From an uncultured Treponema sp. (lineage in GTDB: Bacteria; Spirochaetota; Spirochaetia; Treponematales; Treponemataceae), in the NCBI RefSeq assembly GCF_945873775.1, contig NZ_CAMCEC010000009.1:1-64000 (forward strand): a stretch of DNA of 64,000 nucleotides. The letters run 5' to 3'. Every line of letters begins with the position of its first letter. Position 1 is the stretch's first letter. Positions 1 to 8,212 of this stretch are shown here, piece by piece. The notes beneath the pieces were generated by a model that ran no database searches, was not told where the DNA came from, and worked only from the letters and a program-made list of their open reading frames with translations. Both the position numbers and the translations under genes were made by a program.

Positions 1-48
1 ATATTTGGTTTTTCTTGGTGAACTATCTGTGGTTAATTCAGGCGAACT

Positions 49-471
49 CTAATACCAGTCATAGTCTTCTGTGAATTTTTCGTATTTGACTTCTGCTTCT
101 ATTCCGTGTTTCTGGAAGATTTTTGTGAATATCTGCTGGTCGGATGGAAAAAGCGGTTTCTCGCATCTGTAAAACTGATAGTATTTTGTTCTTCCGTATT
201 TTATAAGGAGTTCCTTTTTTATTTCCGCGGCTTTTTTGTTAGGAATATCGTCAAGAATATTTTTTGTTCCCCAGGCAAGCTTTATTTTCTTGTCTGTCCT
301 AAAATAAGGACAGTCCTCATTTTTCTTTGGAAAAAGAAGCGGATTCAAAACATAAATGCCAATATCATTTTTTGTTAATTGCCTGTAGCAAATTTGCCTT
401 AGGCAATTCCCGGACTTTTTGCAAGCTGAATTCGCGCATAATTTATATTGTTCTGGTGGTGTAAGGTTCAT
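49..471 (-). CDS. DUF6078-like small cysteine-rich protein
   Basis: This encodes a 140-residue cytosolic protein of unknown function with no signal peptide or membrane segment. The N-terminal third has clustered cysteines (C-ANSA-C-KKSGN-C-LRQI-C around residues 12-28, and another near 54), which suggests a metal or Fe-S site. The overall look (N-terminal Cys cluster, then an FPKKNEDCPYF segment and a basic C-terminal half) recalls the DUF6078 family known mainly from Bacteroidetes; this is a recollection, not a search result. The ATG at 471 follows AT-rich DNA without a clear Shine-Dalgarno sequence. The gene is monocistronic here. Confidence 0.6.
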   Translation of the reverse strand: MNLTPPEQYKLCANSACKKSGNCLRQICYRQLTKNDIGIYVLNPLLFPKKNEDCPYFRTDKKIKLAWGTKNILDDIPNKKAAEIKKELLIKYGRTKYYQFYRCEKPLFPSDQQIFTKIFQKHGIEAEVKYEKFTEDYDWY

Positions 472-525
472 TCCTATTAATTATTATACAATAAAAAATC
501 ACATTTACTAAAGAGATTTTTTAGA

Positions 526-552
526 GATTATCGGGTCAATCCCGATAATGAC
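526..552. repeat. REP-like palindromic repeat, copy 1
   Basis: ATTATCGGG and CCCGATAAT form a perfect 9-bp inverted repeat around the loop TCAAT, followed by GAC. The same core plus downstream ACATTAAATTATA is found at 62034-62060, and related copies lie at 13038, 52613 and 54189. All copies are intergenic. Confidence 0.8.
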
Positions 553-589
553 ATTAAATTATAAAATTCGATATTCTGACTATTTAAGC

Positions 590-628
590 AAAAAAATACC
601 TCCCACGTTTTTTTACAAACCTGGGAGG
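590..628 (-). terminator. Rho-independent terminator of the TRAP operon
   Basis: Read on the minus strand, CCTCCCA (628-622) pairs with TGGGAGG (605-599) and is followed by TATTTTTTT. It lies 20 nt after the stop codon of the TRAP permease gene. Confidence 0.8.
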
Positions 629-647
629 CGGATAACTTTCAATGGCT

Positions 648-2702
648 TTATGCTATTGCTTTTGTGCTGTGTATTTTTTTTAGAATCAGCTGGTATGCAA
701 TGAGGATTGCAAGCAGGCTTACTCCTATGATGTCGGTTTTTGCCTCTGGAATTACACAGAGAAGTCCGGCAACGGCAAAGAGAATTCTTTCAGCTGTGTC
801 AAATGCAATTATTGTTGTCTTGCGTTTTCCTGAATTGTAGAAAAATCCAGTGTTGTTGAATCCGTAGCCTTCAAGAGCAACGCTGATTCCGAACATTCCG
901 AGAATTGCGGTTACAATTATCATAACGACAGAAAGAGCGGATGCATTTATCATAAGCATTTTGCTGTTGTAGACAAACATATAAGGAATTATAAATGCGC
1001 CTATGGCAAGTTTTGTCGCATTCAGGGCGGTTTTCATTGGCTTGGCTTTTGCTATTGCGGCACCGGCAATTGCGGCAAGTGCGACTGGAGGCGTAACATC
1101 GGCAATGATTCCAAAGTAGAATGCAAACATATGGGCTGCAAGCGGTTCTATTCCAAGGCTTATGATTGCTCCTGCTGTAATTGTGGAAGTGATAAGGTAG
1201 TTTGCAGTTGTAGGCGCGCCCATTCCGAGGATTATGGAAGCAACCATTGTAAAGACCAAAGTTAATAAGAGTTTTCCGTGCGCCAGCATAACAAGTCCGT
1301 TTCCAAGCCTTAGTCCCAAACCTGTCAGCGTTACAATTCCGATTATGATTCCCGCCATTCCACAGGCAATCGCTACGCTGATTATGTTTCTTGCGGCAGT
1401 GCACATGATTTCAACAATATCTTTTCCGCCGAAAGAAGGCTTGCGTCCATGCGCCAAATCAGAGACAGAAACTCCGAATCCGACCAGAACACAGGCAATG
1501 ATTCCCATTAACGCCGCAAAAACCGCAGTCTTTCCTGCGCAAAGAAAATAAATAATCACAACAAGCGGAAGAATCATATAGCCTTTTTTTAGAAGAAGAG
1601 GCATAAAGCGCGGAAGCTGTTCCTTTGGAAGTCCTTTAAGTCCGAGCTTTTTTGCTTCAAGATGAACGGTTATAAAAATTCCTGTAAAGTAAAGAATCGC
1701 CGGAACAATCGCTGCCTTTACAATCGTTATGTACGGAAGCCCGAGGCTTTCTGCCATAAGAAACGCTGCGGCTCCCATGATTGGCGGCATTATCTGTCCT
1801 CCTGTGGAAGCTGCTGCCTCAACTGCGCCTGCAAATTCGCCTTTGTAGCCTAGCTTTTTCATCATTGGAATTGTGAACGAGCCAGAACCTACAGTGTTTG
1901 AAACAGACGAGCCTGAAACAGTTCCCAAAAGCGCGGAAGACAAAACGGCAACCTTCGCAGGACCGCCGCTCGCTCCTCCTGCAAGCGCATTGCACACGTC
2001 AATAAAAAAGTGCCCGATTCCTGTTTTTTCAAGAAGCGCGCCAAACAGAATAAAAAGAAAAATAAATGTAGAGCATGCGCCGATTGGAGTTCCCATGATT
2101 CCTTCTGTGTTGTAAAAAAGATGGCATACGACACGCTGAAGCGAATATCCTCTGTGATGCAAAAATCCCGGAAGATATTTTCCCGCGAACGCAAACACGA
2201 TAAAAGAGCCTGCTATAATCATAATCGGAAGCCCTACGATTCTCCGGCAGCTTTCAAAAAGAACAAGAATTCCGACAATTCCTATTGCAACATCTAGCGG
2301 CGTGTTGTTTCCAGAGCGTCTTACAAGCGAATCAAAGTTCACGACAATGTAAAGCCAGCAGGCTGCTCCAATCAGTCCAAGCACAATGTCGTACCAAGGA
2401 AGCGTGTTCCGGGGACTGTGTTTTGTTGGAGGAAAAAGAAGAAATGCCAGAAGCTGCACAAAAGCTAAATGTGTTGCGCGAAGAACCTGCGCTGTGATTG
2501 CTCCAGACAAAGTTGCATACAACTGAAAAAGCACAAAAATAACAGAAATAAAAACTGTAATATACTGACGCCAGCATTTGTGTTCACGGTAAGACTGCTC
2601 GCGGTCCAGCTCTTTCATCATCCTCTTCATTTCTTCTTCGTTTGAAGTAGGAAGAAGCTGTTCGATGTAGTCATTAGAGCTTTTGTTTTTGTTGTTTGCC
2701 AT
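648..2702 (-). CDS. TRAP transporter fused permease (TAXI type, DctQM fusion)
   Basis: This is the inner-membrane permease of a tripartite ATP-independent periplasmic transporter. The 684 residues begin with a charged cytoplasmic N-terminus, then about four membrane segments matching the small DctQ-like subunit (roughly residues 45-190), then a large DctM-like bundle (200-600). Signature stretches of the large subunit are visible: GTVSGSSVSNTVGSGSF, GGQIMPPIMGAAAFLMAE and GMGAPTTANYLITS. Fused permeases of this layout pair with TAXI binding proteins, and such a gene lies two genes upstream. It is the last gene of a minus-strand operon, 16 nt after the DUF1850 gene, with an excellent AGGAGG site before ATG 2702. 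Substrate is unknown; characterised TAXI systems move carboxylates such as glutamate or 2-oxoglutarate. Confidence 0.93.
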   Translation of the reverse strand: MANNKNKSSNDYIEQLLPTSNEEEMKRMMKELDREQSYREHKCWRQYITVFISVIFVLFQLYATLSGAITAQVLRATHLAFVQLLAFLLFPPTKHSPRNTLPWYDIVLGLIGAACWLYIVVNFDSLVRRSGNNTPLDVAIGIVGILVLFESCRRIVGLPIMIIAGSFIVFAFAGKYLPGFLHHRGYSLQRVVCHLFYNTEGIMGTPIGACSTFIFLFILFGALLEKTGIGHFFIDVCNALAGGASGGPAKVAVLSSALLGTVSGSSVSNTVGSGSFTIPMMKKLGYKGEFAGAVEAAASTGGQIMPPIMGAAAFLMAESLGLPYITIVKAAIVPAILYFTGIFITVHLEAKKLGLKGLPKEQLPRFMPLLLKKGYMILPLVVIIYFLCAGKTAVFAALMGIIACVLVGFGVSVSDLAHGRKPSFGGKDIVEIMCTAARNIISVAIACGMAGIIIGIVTLTGLGLRLGNGLVMLAHGKLLLTLVFTMVASIILGMGAPTTANYLITSTITAGAIISLGIEPLAAHMFAFYFGIIADVTPPVALAAIAGAAIAKAKPMKTALNATKLAIGAFIIPYMFVYNSKMLMINASALSVVMIIVTAILGMFGISVALEGYGFNNTGFFYNSGKRKTTIIAFDTAERILFAVAGLLCVIPEAKTDIIGVSLLAILIAYQLILKKIHSTKAIA

Positions 2703-2718
2703 TCAAACCTCCTGTAAT

Positions 2719-3234
2719 TTATTTTATATGGTGAAAAATATAATCTGCAATTGAAACATTTTTTATCTGAAAGACTATGCTTGTCTGCGGCTCAAAAAAA
2801 TCAGCAAGAAAATAGTCTGTGCTTTTTCCATTTTTGTCTTGAATGGAAAAAGCGTGGTTTGCCACAATTCCTACAGCCATTACAAGTTTGTCAACAGTTC
2901 TGTTTATATTTGAAATTTCGTAGCCTTCGTCAGTTGACTTAAAAACTGCGCCTGGCATTTCCTGCGGTTCTGGAATTCCGGCTCCGTAAGAAACAAAAAC
3001 TGTTCTGCCGCACACAAGCTTGCGTCCTTTTGATTTGTAGAAATCTTTTACGCGCCCTTTGTTAACCGAATGTGTATAGGAAATTGCAAAGCCGTTCCTA
3101 AAGCCATTCATAGAATAAAATCTTTGCGACGTTTTTTTTCTATTGCTGACTGAAAGAACGGGAAGCGCAGGGAAAATAAAAATTCCCCCTGCCAAAAAAA
3201 TTAAAACAAGAACTGAAAAAAGTCTTTTAGACAA
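2719..3234 (-). CDS. DUF1850 domain protein of the TAXI-TRAP operon
   Basis: This 171-residue protein has one N-terminal membrane or signal segment (LFSVLVLIFLAGGIFIFPALPV) and an extracytoplasmic domain. DUF1850 proteins regularly sit between TAXI binding-protein and fused-permease genes, and this one occupies exactly that position. Its domain contains FAISYTHSVNKGRVKDFY, which fits the family's typical start. The reading frame opens with TTG at 3234 preceded by GGCGGAA; no ATG exists further upstream in frame, and the next ATG would remove the membrane segment. The spacing of 14 nt to the upstream gene supports one transcript. Its role in transport is unknown. Confidence 0.8.
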   Translation of the reverse strand: MSKRLFSVLVLIFLAGGIFIFPALPVLSVSNRKKTSQRFYSMNGFRNGFAISYTHSVNKGRVKDFYKSKGRKLVCGRTVFVSYGAGIPEPQEMPGAVFKSTDEGYEISNINRTVDKLVMAVGIVANHAFSIQDKNGKSTDYFLADFFEPQTSIVFQIKNVSIADYIFHHIK

Positions 3235-3248
3235 ATATTTCCGCCGGA

Positions 3249-4199
3249 TTAGTTTAAGCCAAGCTCGCTGAAATATTTTTTTGCGCCCGGATGAAGCGGA
3301 ACAGAAACGCCTGTTACAGCTGACTGCGCGGAAACTTCTTTTCCTTTTGCGTGGGCAGTTGCAAGGTCTGAAAGATTTTCAAACAAAGCCTTTGTCATTT
3401 CGTATACGATTTCTTCATCAAGCTTTGCATTTACTGCAAGTGTCGCTTTGATTGCAAGAGCCTGTGTGTCAGAATCTGTTCCTTTGTATGTTCCGCCTGG
3501 AATTGTTGTAAGCGTGTAGTATCCGTACTTTTCGCAGATTTTCTTTGCAGCTTCTCCTTCAACTGGAACAAGAGTAAGTCCTGCTGTGAATGCAAGTTCC
3601 TGCAATGCAGCGTTTGGAACACCAGCCGTGATAAAGCATCCGTCCAAAGTTCCGTTCTGAATTCCTTCTGCGGATTCCTTGAATGAAAGGTTGCTCTTCT
3701 TGATGTCGTCGAATGTGAGTCCGTAGCCTTCCATAATTTGCTTTGCATTGAATTCAACTCCAGAACCTGCGTCTCCTACAGAAATGCGCTTTCCTTTGAA
3801 ATCAGCAACAGATTTTATTCCGCTGTCTTTTGAAACTGCGATCTGGACAACTTCAGGATAAAGAGTTCCGATTGTCATAATATTTTCAAGCTTTTCGCCT
3901 TCAAAAAGATCTGTTCCGTTGTAAGCGTAGTCCATTACATCGTTCTGCACAATTGCGTATTCAGCTTCGCCCTTGTTTATAAGACGAAGATTCTCTGCGG
4001 AAGCTCCAGTTGCCTGAGCTGTAACGTTCATATTTTCAATTTTTGTATTCCAAATATTTGCAATTGCTCCGCCAAACGGATAGTATGTTCCGCCAGTTCC
4101 GCCGGTCGCAAGAATGTAGTCTTTTTTAGCATTTGAGCAGCCCGAAAGAAGCAGCCCCGCGCAAATCAACAGCGCGCCAAGTTTTACAATTTTCTTCAT
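3249..4199 (-). CDS. TAXI family TRAP transporter solute-binding lipoprotein
   Basis: This is the extracytoplasmic substrate-binding component of the TRAP system. The chosen ATG at 4199 follows GGAGG at a good distance; an in-frame TTG four codons upstream overlaps that ribosome site and is rejected. The 316-residue product starts with a lipoprotein signal ending in LLLSGC (Cys21), so it is probably tethered to the outer face of the inner membrane. The TAXI signature region ILATGGTGGTYYPFGGAIA follows at about residues 30-47, with the family's ISVGDAGSGVEFNAKQI stretch in the middle. It is the first gene of the operon with DUF1850 and the fused permease. Confidence 0.93.
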   Translation of the reverse strand: MKKIVKLGALLICAGLLLSGCSNAKKDYILATGGTGGTYYPFGGAIANIWNTKIENMNVTAQATGASAENLRLINKGEAEYAIVQNDVMDYAYNGTDLFEGEKLENIMTIGTLYPEVVQIAVSKDSGIKSVADFKGKRISVGDAGSGVEFNAKQIMEGYGLTFDDIKKSNLSFKESAEGIQNGTLDGCFITAGVPNAALQELAFTAGLTLVPVEGEAAKKICEKYGYYTLTTIPGGTYKGTDSDTQALAIKATLAVNAKLDEEIVYEMTKALFENLSDLATAHAKGKEVSAQSAVTGVSVPLHPGAKKYFSELGLN

Positions 4200-4368
4200 A
4201 GAAACCTCCAAAAAATCAACAAAAATACTCTAAACTTTACTATATAATTGCGTTTTTTTCAATTGGGGGACAGTAGAATATAGAAATGAATAGTGTCATT
4301 TTGCAACTTGGAAAGAAGAGAAAAAATAAAATGCTTACTAAAGATTTTTCAGTTTTTATGCTTTCATT

Positions 4369-5331
4369 CTACTTTGAAAATTTCATAAACAGTTTTGCAA
4401 TAGAATTGCAAAGATTAAAGAATTTTTTATTTTTCTCGTAAATTCTGCGGAGAAAAATATATGCTGGAGTTTTTGACATTTCAACTGAATAAAAATCTGT
4501 GTTTAAGTCATAGACATCATGGAACGCAGCTTTTGGATTTGCAAGAATCTTATCAAGTTCTGGATGTTCAGGCTCAAGAATGGATTTTATTATTTCGTTT
4601 TTTGCCATGTCATGAATATGCATTTTTGGGTTTGTGAAAAGATGAAGAACTTTTGCATCATGAATATAAGGCATACATCGGCAGTTTCTATTTATCTGAC
4701 AGTTCCAGATACCGTCAATTTCTGTGATTGCTCCGTTAAGCCTGTAATTTGCTTCGTTTAAAGAAGTCTGGTCAAAAACAGTTCCGTTTGATTTTTCCCG
4801 GCTTTCATTCCAAAGTTCATGCCAAAGAGTAAAAAGGGCATCGGATTTTTCTGAGCCATTAACACTCATAAAACCTCCGTTAAAATGCTTGTCATCATAG
4901 CCGTCATGCCAGCCAAATTCCTTTGCATTTTTTTCAAAGAAGTCTTTTACTGGACTTTCCGAAATTTTCATGTGGCGGTTTAAAACCATGCCAACAGCAG
5001 GTTCTTTAGGCAAGTCTTCAAGTGATTCATAAATAATTGTGTCGCAATCTATATAAACGAAATCTCTTGGCAAATATTTATTCATTGATGTTTTTATAAA
5101 TCTTGAACGGTCTCTGTTATTAAATTTTTCTGGAACATCAACTGTAATAATATTTACACTGTATTTTTCAAGAATTGTTCTTTTGTCTTTGAATGTAGAT
5201 TTTGTATCTTTATCAACTAAAATATATACATTTGCATCTGGCATTACTTTTCTTAATGTCATAATGCTTATTGCTGTCTGTTCATAAAATGTGTCGTTCG
5301 GTGTGCTTATTAAAATATATGCAATATTCAT
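4369..5331 (-). CDS. Putative glycosyltransferase (GT-A fold)
   Basis: This 320-residue cytosolic protein resembles nucleotide-diphospho-sugar transferases of the GT8-like group. The N-terminus MNIAYILISTPNDTFYEQT begins a Rossmann-like sugar-nucleotide fold, YIDCDTIIYES near residues 95-105 supplies the metal-binding D-x-D, and a HFNGGFMSVN stretch and a late VLHLFT histidine match conserved positions of the family. It lies at the edge of the polysaccharide locus but is transcribed alone. The donor and acceptor cannot be read from the sequence. Confidence 0.75.
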   Translation of the reverse strand: MNIAYILISTPNDTFYEQTAISIMTLRKVMPDANVYILVDKDTKSTFKDKRTILEKYSVNIITVDVPEKFNNRDRSRFIKTSMNKYLPRDFVYIDCDTIIYESLEDLPKEPAVGMVLNRHMKISESPVKDFFEKNAKEFGWHDGYDDKHFNGGFMSVNGSEKSDALFTLWHELWNESREKSNGTVFDQTSLNEANYRLNGAITEIDGIWNCQINRNCRCMPYIHDAKVLHLFTNPKMHIHDMAKNEIIKSILEPEHPELDKILANPKAAFHDVYDLNTDFYSVEMSKTPAYIFLRRIYEKNKKFFNLCNSIAKLFMKFSK

Positions 5332-5477
5332 TTTTATAGTATATTATTAAATAAATGTTTTTTCAATGAAAAAGTATTTTCAATAAATATGCAACAACAT
5401 TGCTTAGTGCTTAAAATATGCAATAATATGGCTCTTAGATGAATAAGTTTTTATTTTCTAGGCAATCTGCTTATTGG

Positions 5478-5903
5478 TCAAAAACATTCCTTTATATATT
5501 CTCGGTTTTGATAGTAAAAGTCTGTGTTGAATCTGCTTATGCTGTCGCTGACCCAGGAATTGTAAACTTTGAACAGGCTTTCAATTATGATGTCAACATT
5601 TTCATTCGGCTGGACATCCTCAATAAGGCGCTCATACACTTCACCTATTGTCCAGTAATCAGGAACTTCATATTTGCATTTTACAACATTGTCAAAATCG
5701 CCTGTTTTTATGGAGCACATATTTATAAATTCTTCCGCAACGCTGTCTATCACCTCGAAATGCAGAACATCTGAATGGGTATATATTCTTTTCACAACAC
5801 TCTTGCCCAATGTATTTACAATATATGCTCTCTTTTGTTTTTGTCTGCGGCCAATAAATTCGATTAAGCTGCAAGTATAAAACAGCGCGTTATCATTCTT
5901 CAT
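5478..5903 (-). CDS. Small protein partnered with DUF3990-type gene
   Basis: This 141-residue cytosolic protein of unknown function contains ALFYTCSLIEFIGRR, VPDYWTIGEVYERLI and YYQNREYI stretches that I associate with a small gene found directly after DUF3990 genes in Firmicutes and treponemes. Its ATG overlaps the stop codon of a truncated upstream reading frame by 11 nt (ATGAAGAATGA), which shows that the two were translationally coupled. The upstream gene is now only a fragment (5893-6051), so this partner is probably orphaned. DUF3990 is related, as I recall, to ADP-ribosyltransferase folds, so a toxin-antitoxin-like role is possible but unproven. Confidence 0.6.
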   Translation of the reverse strand: MKNDNALFYTCSLIEFIGRRQKQKRAYIVNTLGKSVVKRIYTHSDVLHFEVIDSVAEEFINMCSIKTGDFDNVVKCKYEVPDYWTIGEVYERLIEDVQPNENVDIIIESLFKVYNSWVSDSISRFNTDFYYQNREYIKECF

Positions 5904-6051
5904 CGGTAACCTCGTATGAATCTATGAATTTTAAGCATTTCAAGGCTTCTTCCGTATTGAAGCTTATTTGATGTGTCGGGTATTTGAATTCTACCAAGCT
6001 CCAAAAATTTTTCCTGCTGATTTTGCCGTCAATGAAGAAAACATTTTTTTT
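5893..6051 (-). pseudogene. Truncated DUF3990-like C-terminal fragment
   Basis: The minus-strand frame here has no start codon and encodes 52 residues. The tail HQISFNTEEALKCLKFID followed by SYEVTDEE and a stop resembles the C-terminus of DUF3990 proteins. The frame begins directly after the acyltransferase stop codon (6052-6054), so the 5' part was removed exactly where the acyltransferase gene now ends. It overlaps the start of the intact partner gene by 11 nt. A recombination that brought in the acyltransferase probably truncated it. Confidence 0.6.
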
Positions 6052-7110
6052 CTATTTAATCAATAAGTTTATTTTTTTGTTGTTGATTTTATAACCTATC
6101 ATACAAACAAAAAAACTTAAAAAGGTTGTGAGCAAGAATTTTGTGATTGGAGAATTTGCAAAAACAGGATATAAATGAATTAGCCCTATTGATATTATTT
6201 CAAGTATAAATCTATGCATAAAATACATTCCTGAGCTTAAATTTCGTAATATTGACATTTGTCTTTTTGGAAATGGAATATGCAAGGCTATAAGAAAAAT
6301 GCAGGCGATAAAATAAGGTAAAAATATAAATAATGAATGGTCATCCATCAGGAACTGTTTATTTTGCTCTGCAAAGTAAATCTCTGCACATAATAACAAA
6401 AATAAAATTGGAGAGATACAACAAACTATCTTGTTGTATTGTTTGTTCCATTTTTTGTTTATTTCATAGCATTTTATTCCTATTGCAAGATCAAAAAATC
6501 CCACAAAGAGACCATTCCGGGCAATTTTGAAAAATTTGGCATATAGTTCTATCATGCTGGAAAAAAACGGAATGTCTTTGATAATGTAATAGTAAGTGTT
6601 GCAAATCAAGGCGAACGAATATAAAAAGATTCCAATAGAAATTGCTAGATTTATTTTATTTCTTTTTAGAAATGGATATAAAAATATAATTCCAAATATG
6701 CAGGCAGAAAGAAACCACATTGCTCCAGGCGGATCAAATAAAATCCTCTGAATGGTTCTTACAAACCATTTTATTGAAAACTGATAATTGTTGATGATTT
6801 TTAGAAACACATCAAGCAATATATTCAGTGTAACATAAAATAAAAGTGGAACTAATATTCTTCGTATATATGATTTTATTGTCTGTTCAATTCCACCCCC
6901 CCCGGATTTTTCAAGCTTTGACATAAAGAAAAAACCGCTTGCAACAAAAAAGAAAGGAACTGCAAGTCGAAATATGCAGTGCAAAATATACCAGCCAGTT
7001 CTTCCAAATATAGACTCTATATTACAATGTATAGCAATAACACATAGCATGAAAAAGAATTTTAATACATCTACAAAATTATACTCTTTTTTATTAGTTC
7101 CGATTTTCAT
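6052..7110 (-). CDS. Membrane acyltransferase (Acyl_transf_3), phase-variable
   Basis: This 352-residue integral membrane protein has about ten helices and the hallmarks of acyltransferase family 3, which O-acetylates or acylates surface sugars. FFMLCVIAIHCNIES near residue 17 carries the catalytic-type histidine, and VPFFFVASGFFFMSK follows. Directly after the first helices a G8 run (plus-strand C8 at 6896-6903) encodes SGGGG in a cytoplasmic loop. The gene is in frame at eight bases; a gain or loss of one base would truncate the protein after about 70 residues. It is divergent from the glycosyltransferase at 7189. Confidence 0.88.
   Translation of the reverse strand: MKIGTNKKEYNFVDVLKFFFMLCVIAIHCNIESIFGRTGWYILHCIFRLAVPFFFVASGFFFMSKLEKSGGGGIEQTIKSYIRRILVPLLFYVTLNILLDVFLKIINNYQFSIKWFVRTIQRILFDPPGAMWFLSACIFGIIFLYPFLKRNKINLAISIGIFLYSFALICNTYYYIIKDIPFFSSMIELYAKFFKIARNGLFVGFFDLAIGIKCYEINKKWNKQYNKIVCCISPILFLLLCAEIYFAEQNKQFLMDDHSLFIFLPYFIACIFLIALHIPFPKRQMSILRNLSSGMYFMHRFILEIISIGLIHLYPVFANSPITKFLLTTFLSFFVCMIGYKINNKKINLLIK
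6896..6903 (-). repeat. Poly-G tract (G8) in acyltransferase
   Basis: Eight consecutive C on the plus strand read as G8 in the coding strand, within codons for Ser-Gly-Gly-Gly-Gly. It is in frame at this length. Confidence 0.9.
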
Positions 7111-7188
7111 AATGTTGTATAATTGTACAATGTTTTATAAAATTATAATAGTAAGTAAGGTTAATAAAAACACTAAAGATAGGTTTAT

Positions 7189-8202
7189 ATGAAATATTTA
7201 TTTTTATCTCCAAAAGATGACAATTATACATTTTATTATTCTGATTTATTAAAAAATAAAGATGTTTTGTGGGTAAATACCTCTTTGAATAAAAAAGGGC
7301 TCATTGGTTTTCTTTACGGAATTCATATATCTAAAAAACTTAATAAAATTATCAATATTCCGTTCAAAGATATTTGGATTCAGAATTATAAAACAAAAAA
7401 AATAAAGGACTTTATAAAAACTGATGAAAAATGCATCGTTTTGGTTTTTAGGCATTCCTTTTTCTTGTTTTATCGTCATTCTTATGAAAAATGGCTGAAA
7501 AAAATAAATCCTAATATAAAAATATGCTTCTTGTTTGCGGATATTGTTGATTCTTATAAAAAAGGTTTTGACATAAATATTGCAAAAAATAAATTTGATG
7601 CGCTGTTCTCATTTGATAAAGAAGATTCGCAAAAATACGGACTGGTTTATTATCCTCATATAGTGCCGTTTCCTGCCAATATAGAAATTCAGAATGTCCG
7701 GGGGGGGCAAAAGTATAGTATATATTTTATGGGAAGAGCAAAAAAACGATTGAATTTGCTTGTTGAAATATATAAAAAATTAAAACAGAATGGAATAAAA
7801 GTCTTATTCGAAATTGCAGGAGCAAAAGAAAGCGAGCGGACATTTTTTGATGAAAATTTTCAATATATAGATTTTATTACATATAAAGAATATTTAAGAA
7901 GATGTTCAAATGCAGATTGCTTGCTTGAAGTTATGCAGTCAACTTCCAATACTGGTTATACAACACGAGTTTTGGAAGCTATTTCTTTGAATAAAAAACT
8001 TATCTCAAATAATCAGGATTTAATAAATGCTCCGTTTTATGATAAAAAAATGCTGTCAACTTTCACATCAGAAAATGATTTTAATATAGAATTTTTAAAT
8101 AAAACAAATACTCCTTTGCATTGGAATTATGATAGCTATCAATACTCCGCGGACAAACTGCTGTCATTTTTGAGAGAATATTTGTATAAAAAAGACAAAT
8201 AG
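7189..8202 (+). CDS. Glycosyltransferase-like protein, phase-variable
   Basis: This 337-residue cytosolic protein resembles CgeB/capsular-type glycosyltransferases with a GT-B fold. The C-terminal half carries the recognisable donor-site region: YFMGRAKKRLNLLVEIY, CLLEVMQSTSNTGYTTR and VLEAISLNKKLISNN. A G8 run at 7700-7707 encodes Arg-Gly-Gly between the two lobes; the gene is in frame at this length and slippage would remove the donor-binding half. It is convergent with the GT4 gene at 8213 and divergent from the acyltransferase. DNA around it is very AT-rich, as elsewhere in this locus. Confidence 0.75.
   Translation: MKYLFLSPKDDNYTFYYSDLLKNKDVLWVNTSLNKKGLIGFLYGIHISKKLNKIINIPFKDIWIQNYKTKKIKDFIKTDEKCIVLVFRHSFFLFYRHSYEKWLKKINPNIKICFLFADIVDSYKKGFDINIAKNKFDALFSFDKEDSQKYGLVYYPHIVPFPANIEIQNVRGGQKYSIYFMGRAKKRLNLLVEIYKKLKQNGIKVLFEIAGAKESERTFFDENFQYIDFITYKEYLRRCSNADCLLEVMQSTSNTGYTTRVLEAISLNKKLISNNQDLINAPFYDKKMLSTFTSENDFNIEFLNKTNTPLHWNYDSYQYSADKLLSFLREYLYKKDK
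7700..7707 (+). repeat. Poly-G tract (G8) in glycosyltransferase
   Basis: GTCC is followed by eight G and then CAAAAG, encoding Val-Arg-Gly-Gly-Gln in frame. Confidence 0.9.
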
Positions 8203-8212
8203 AATATTATTT

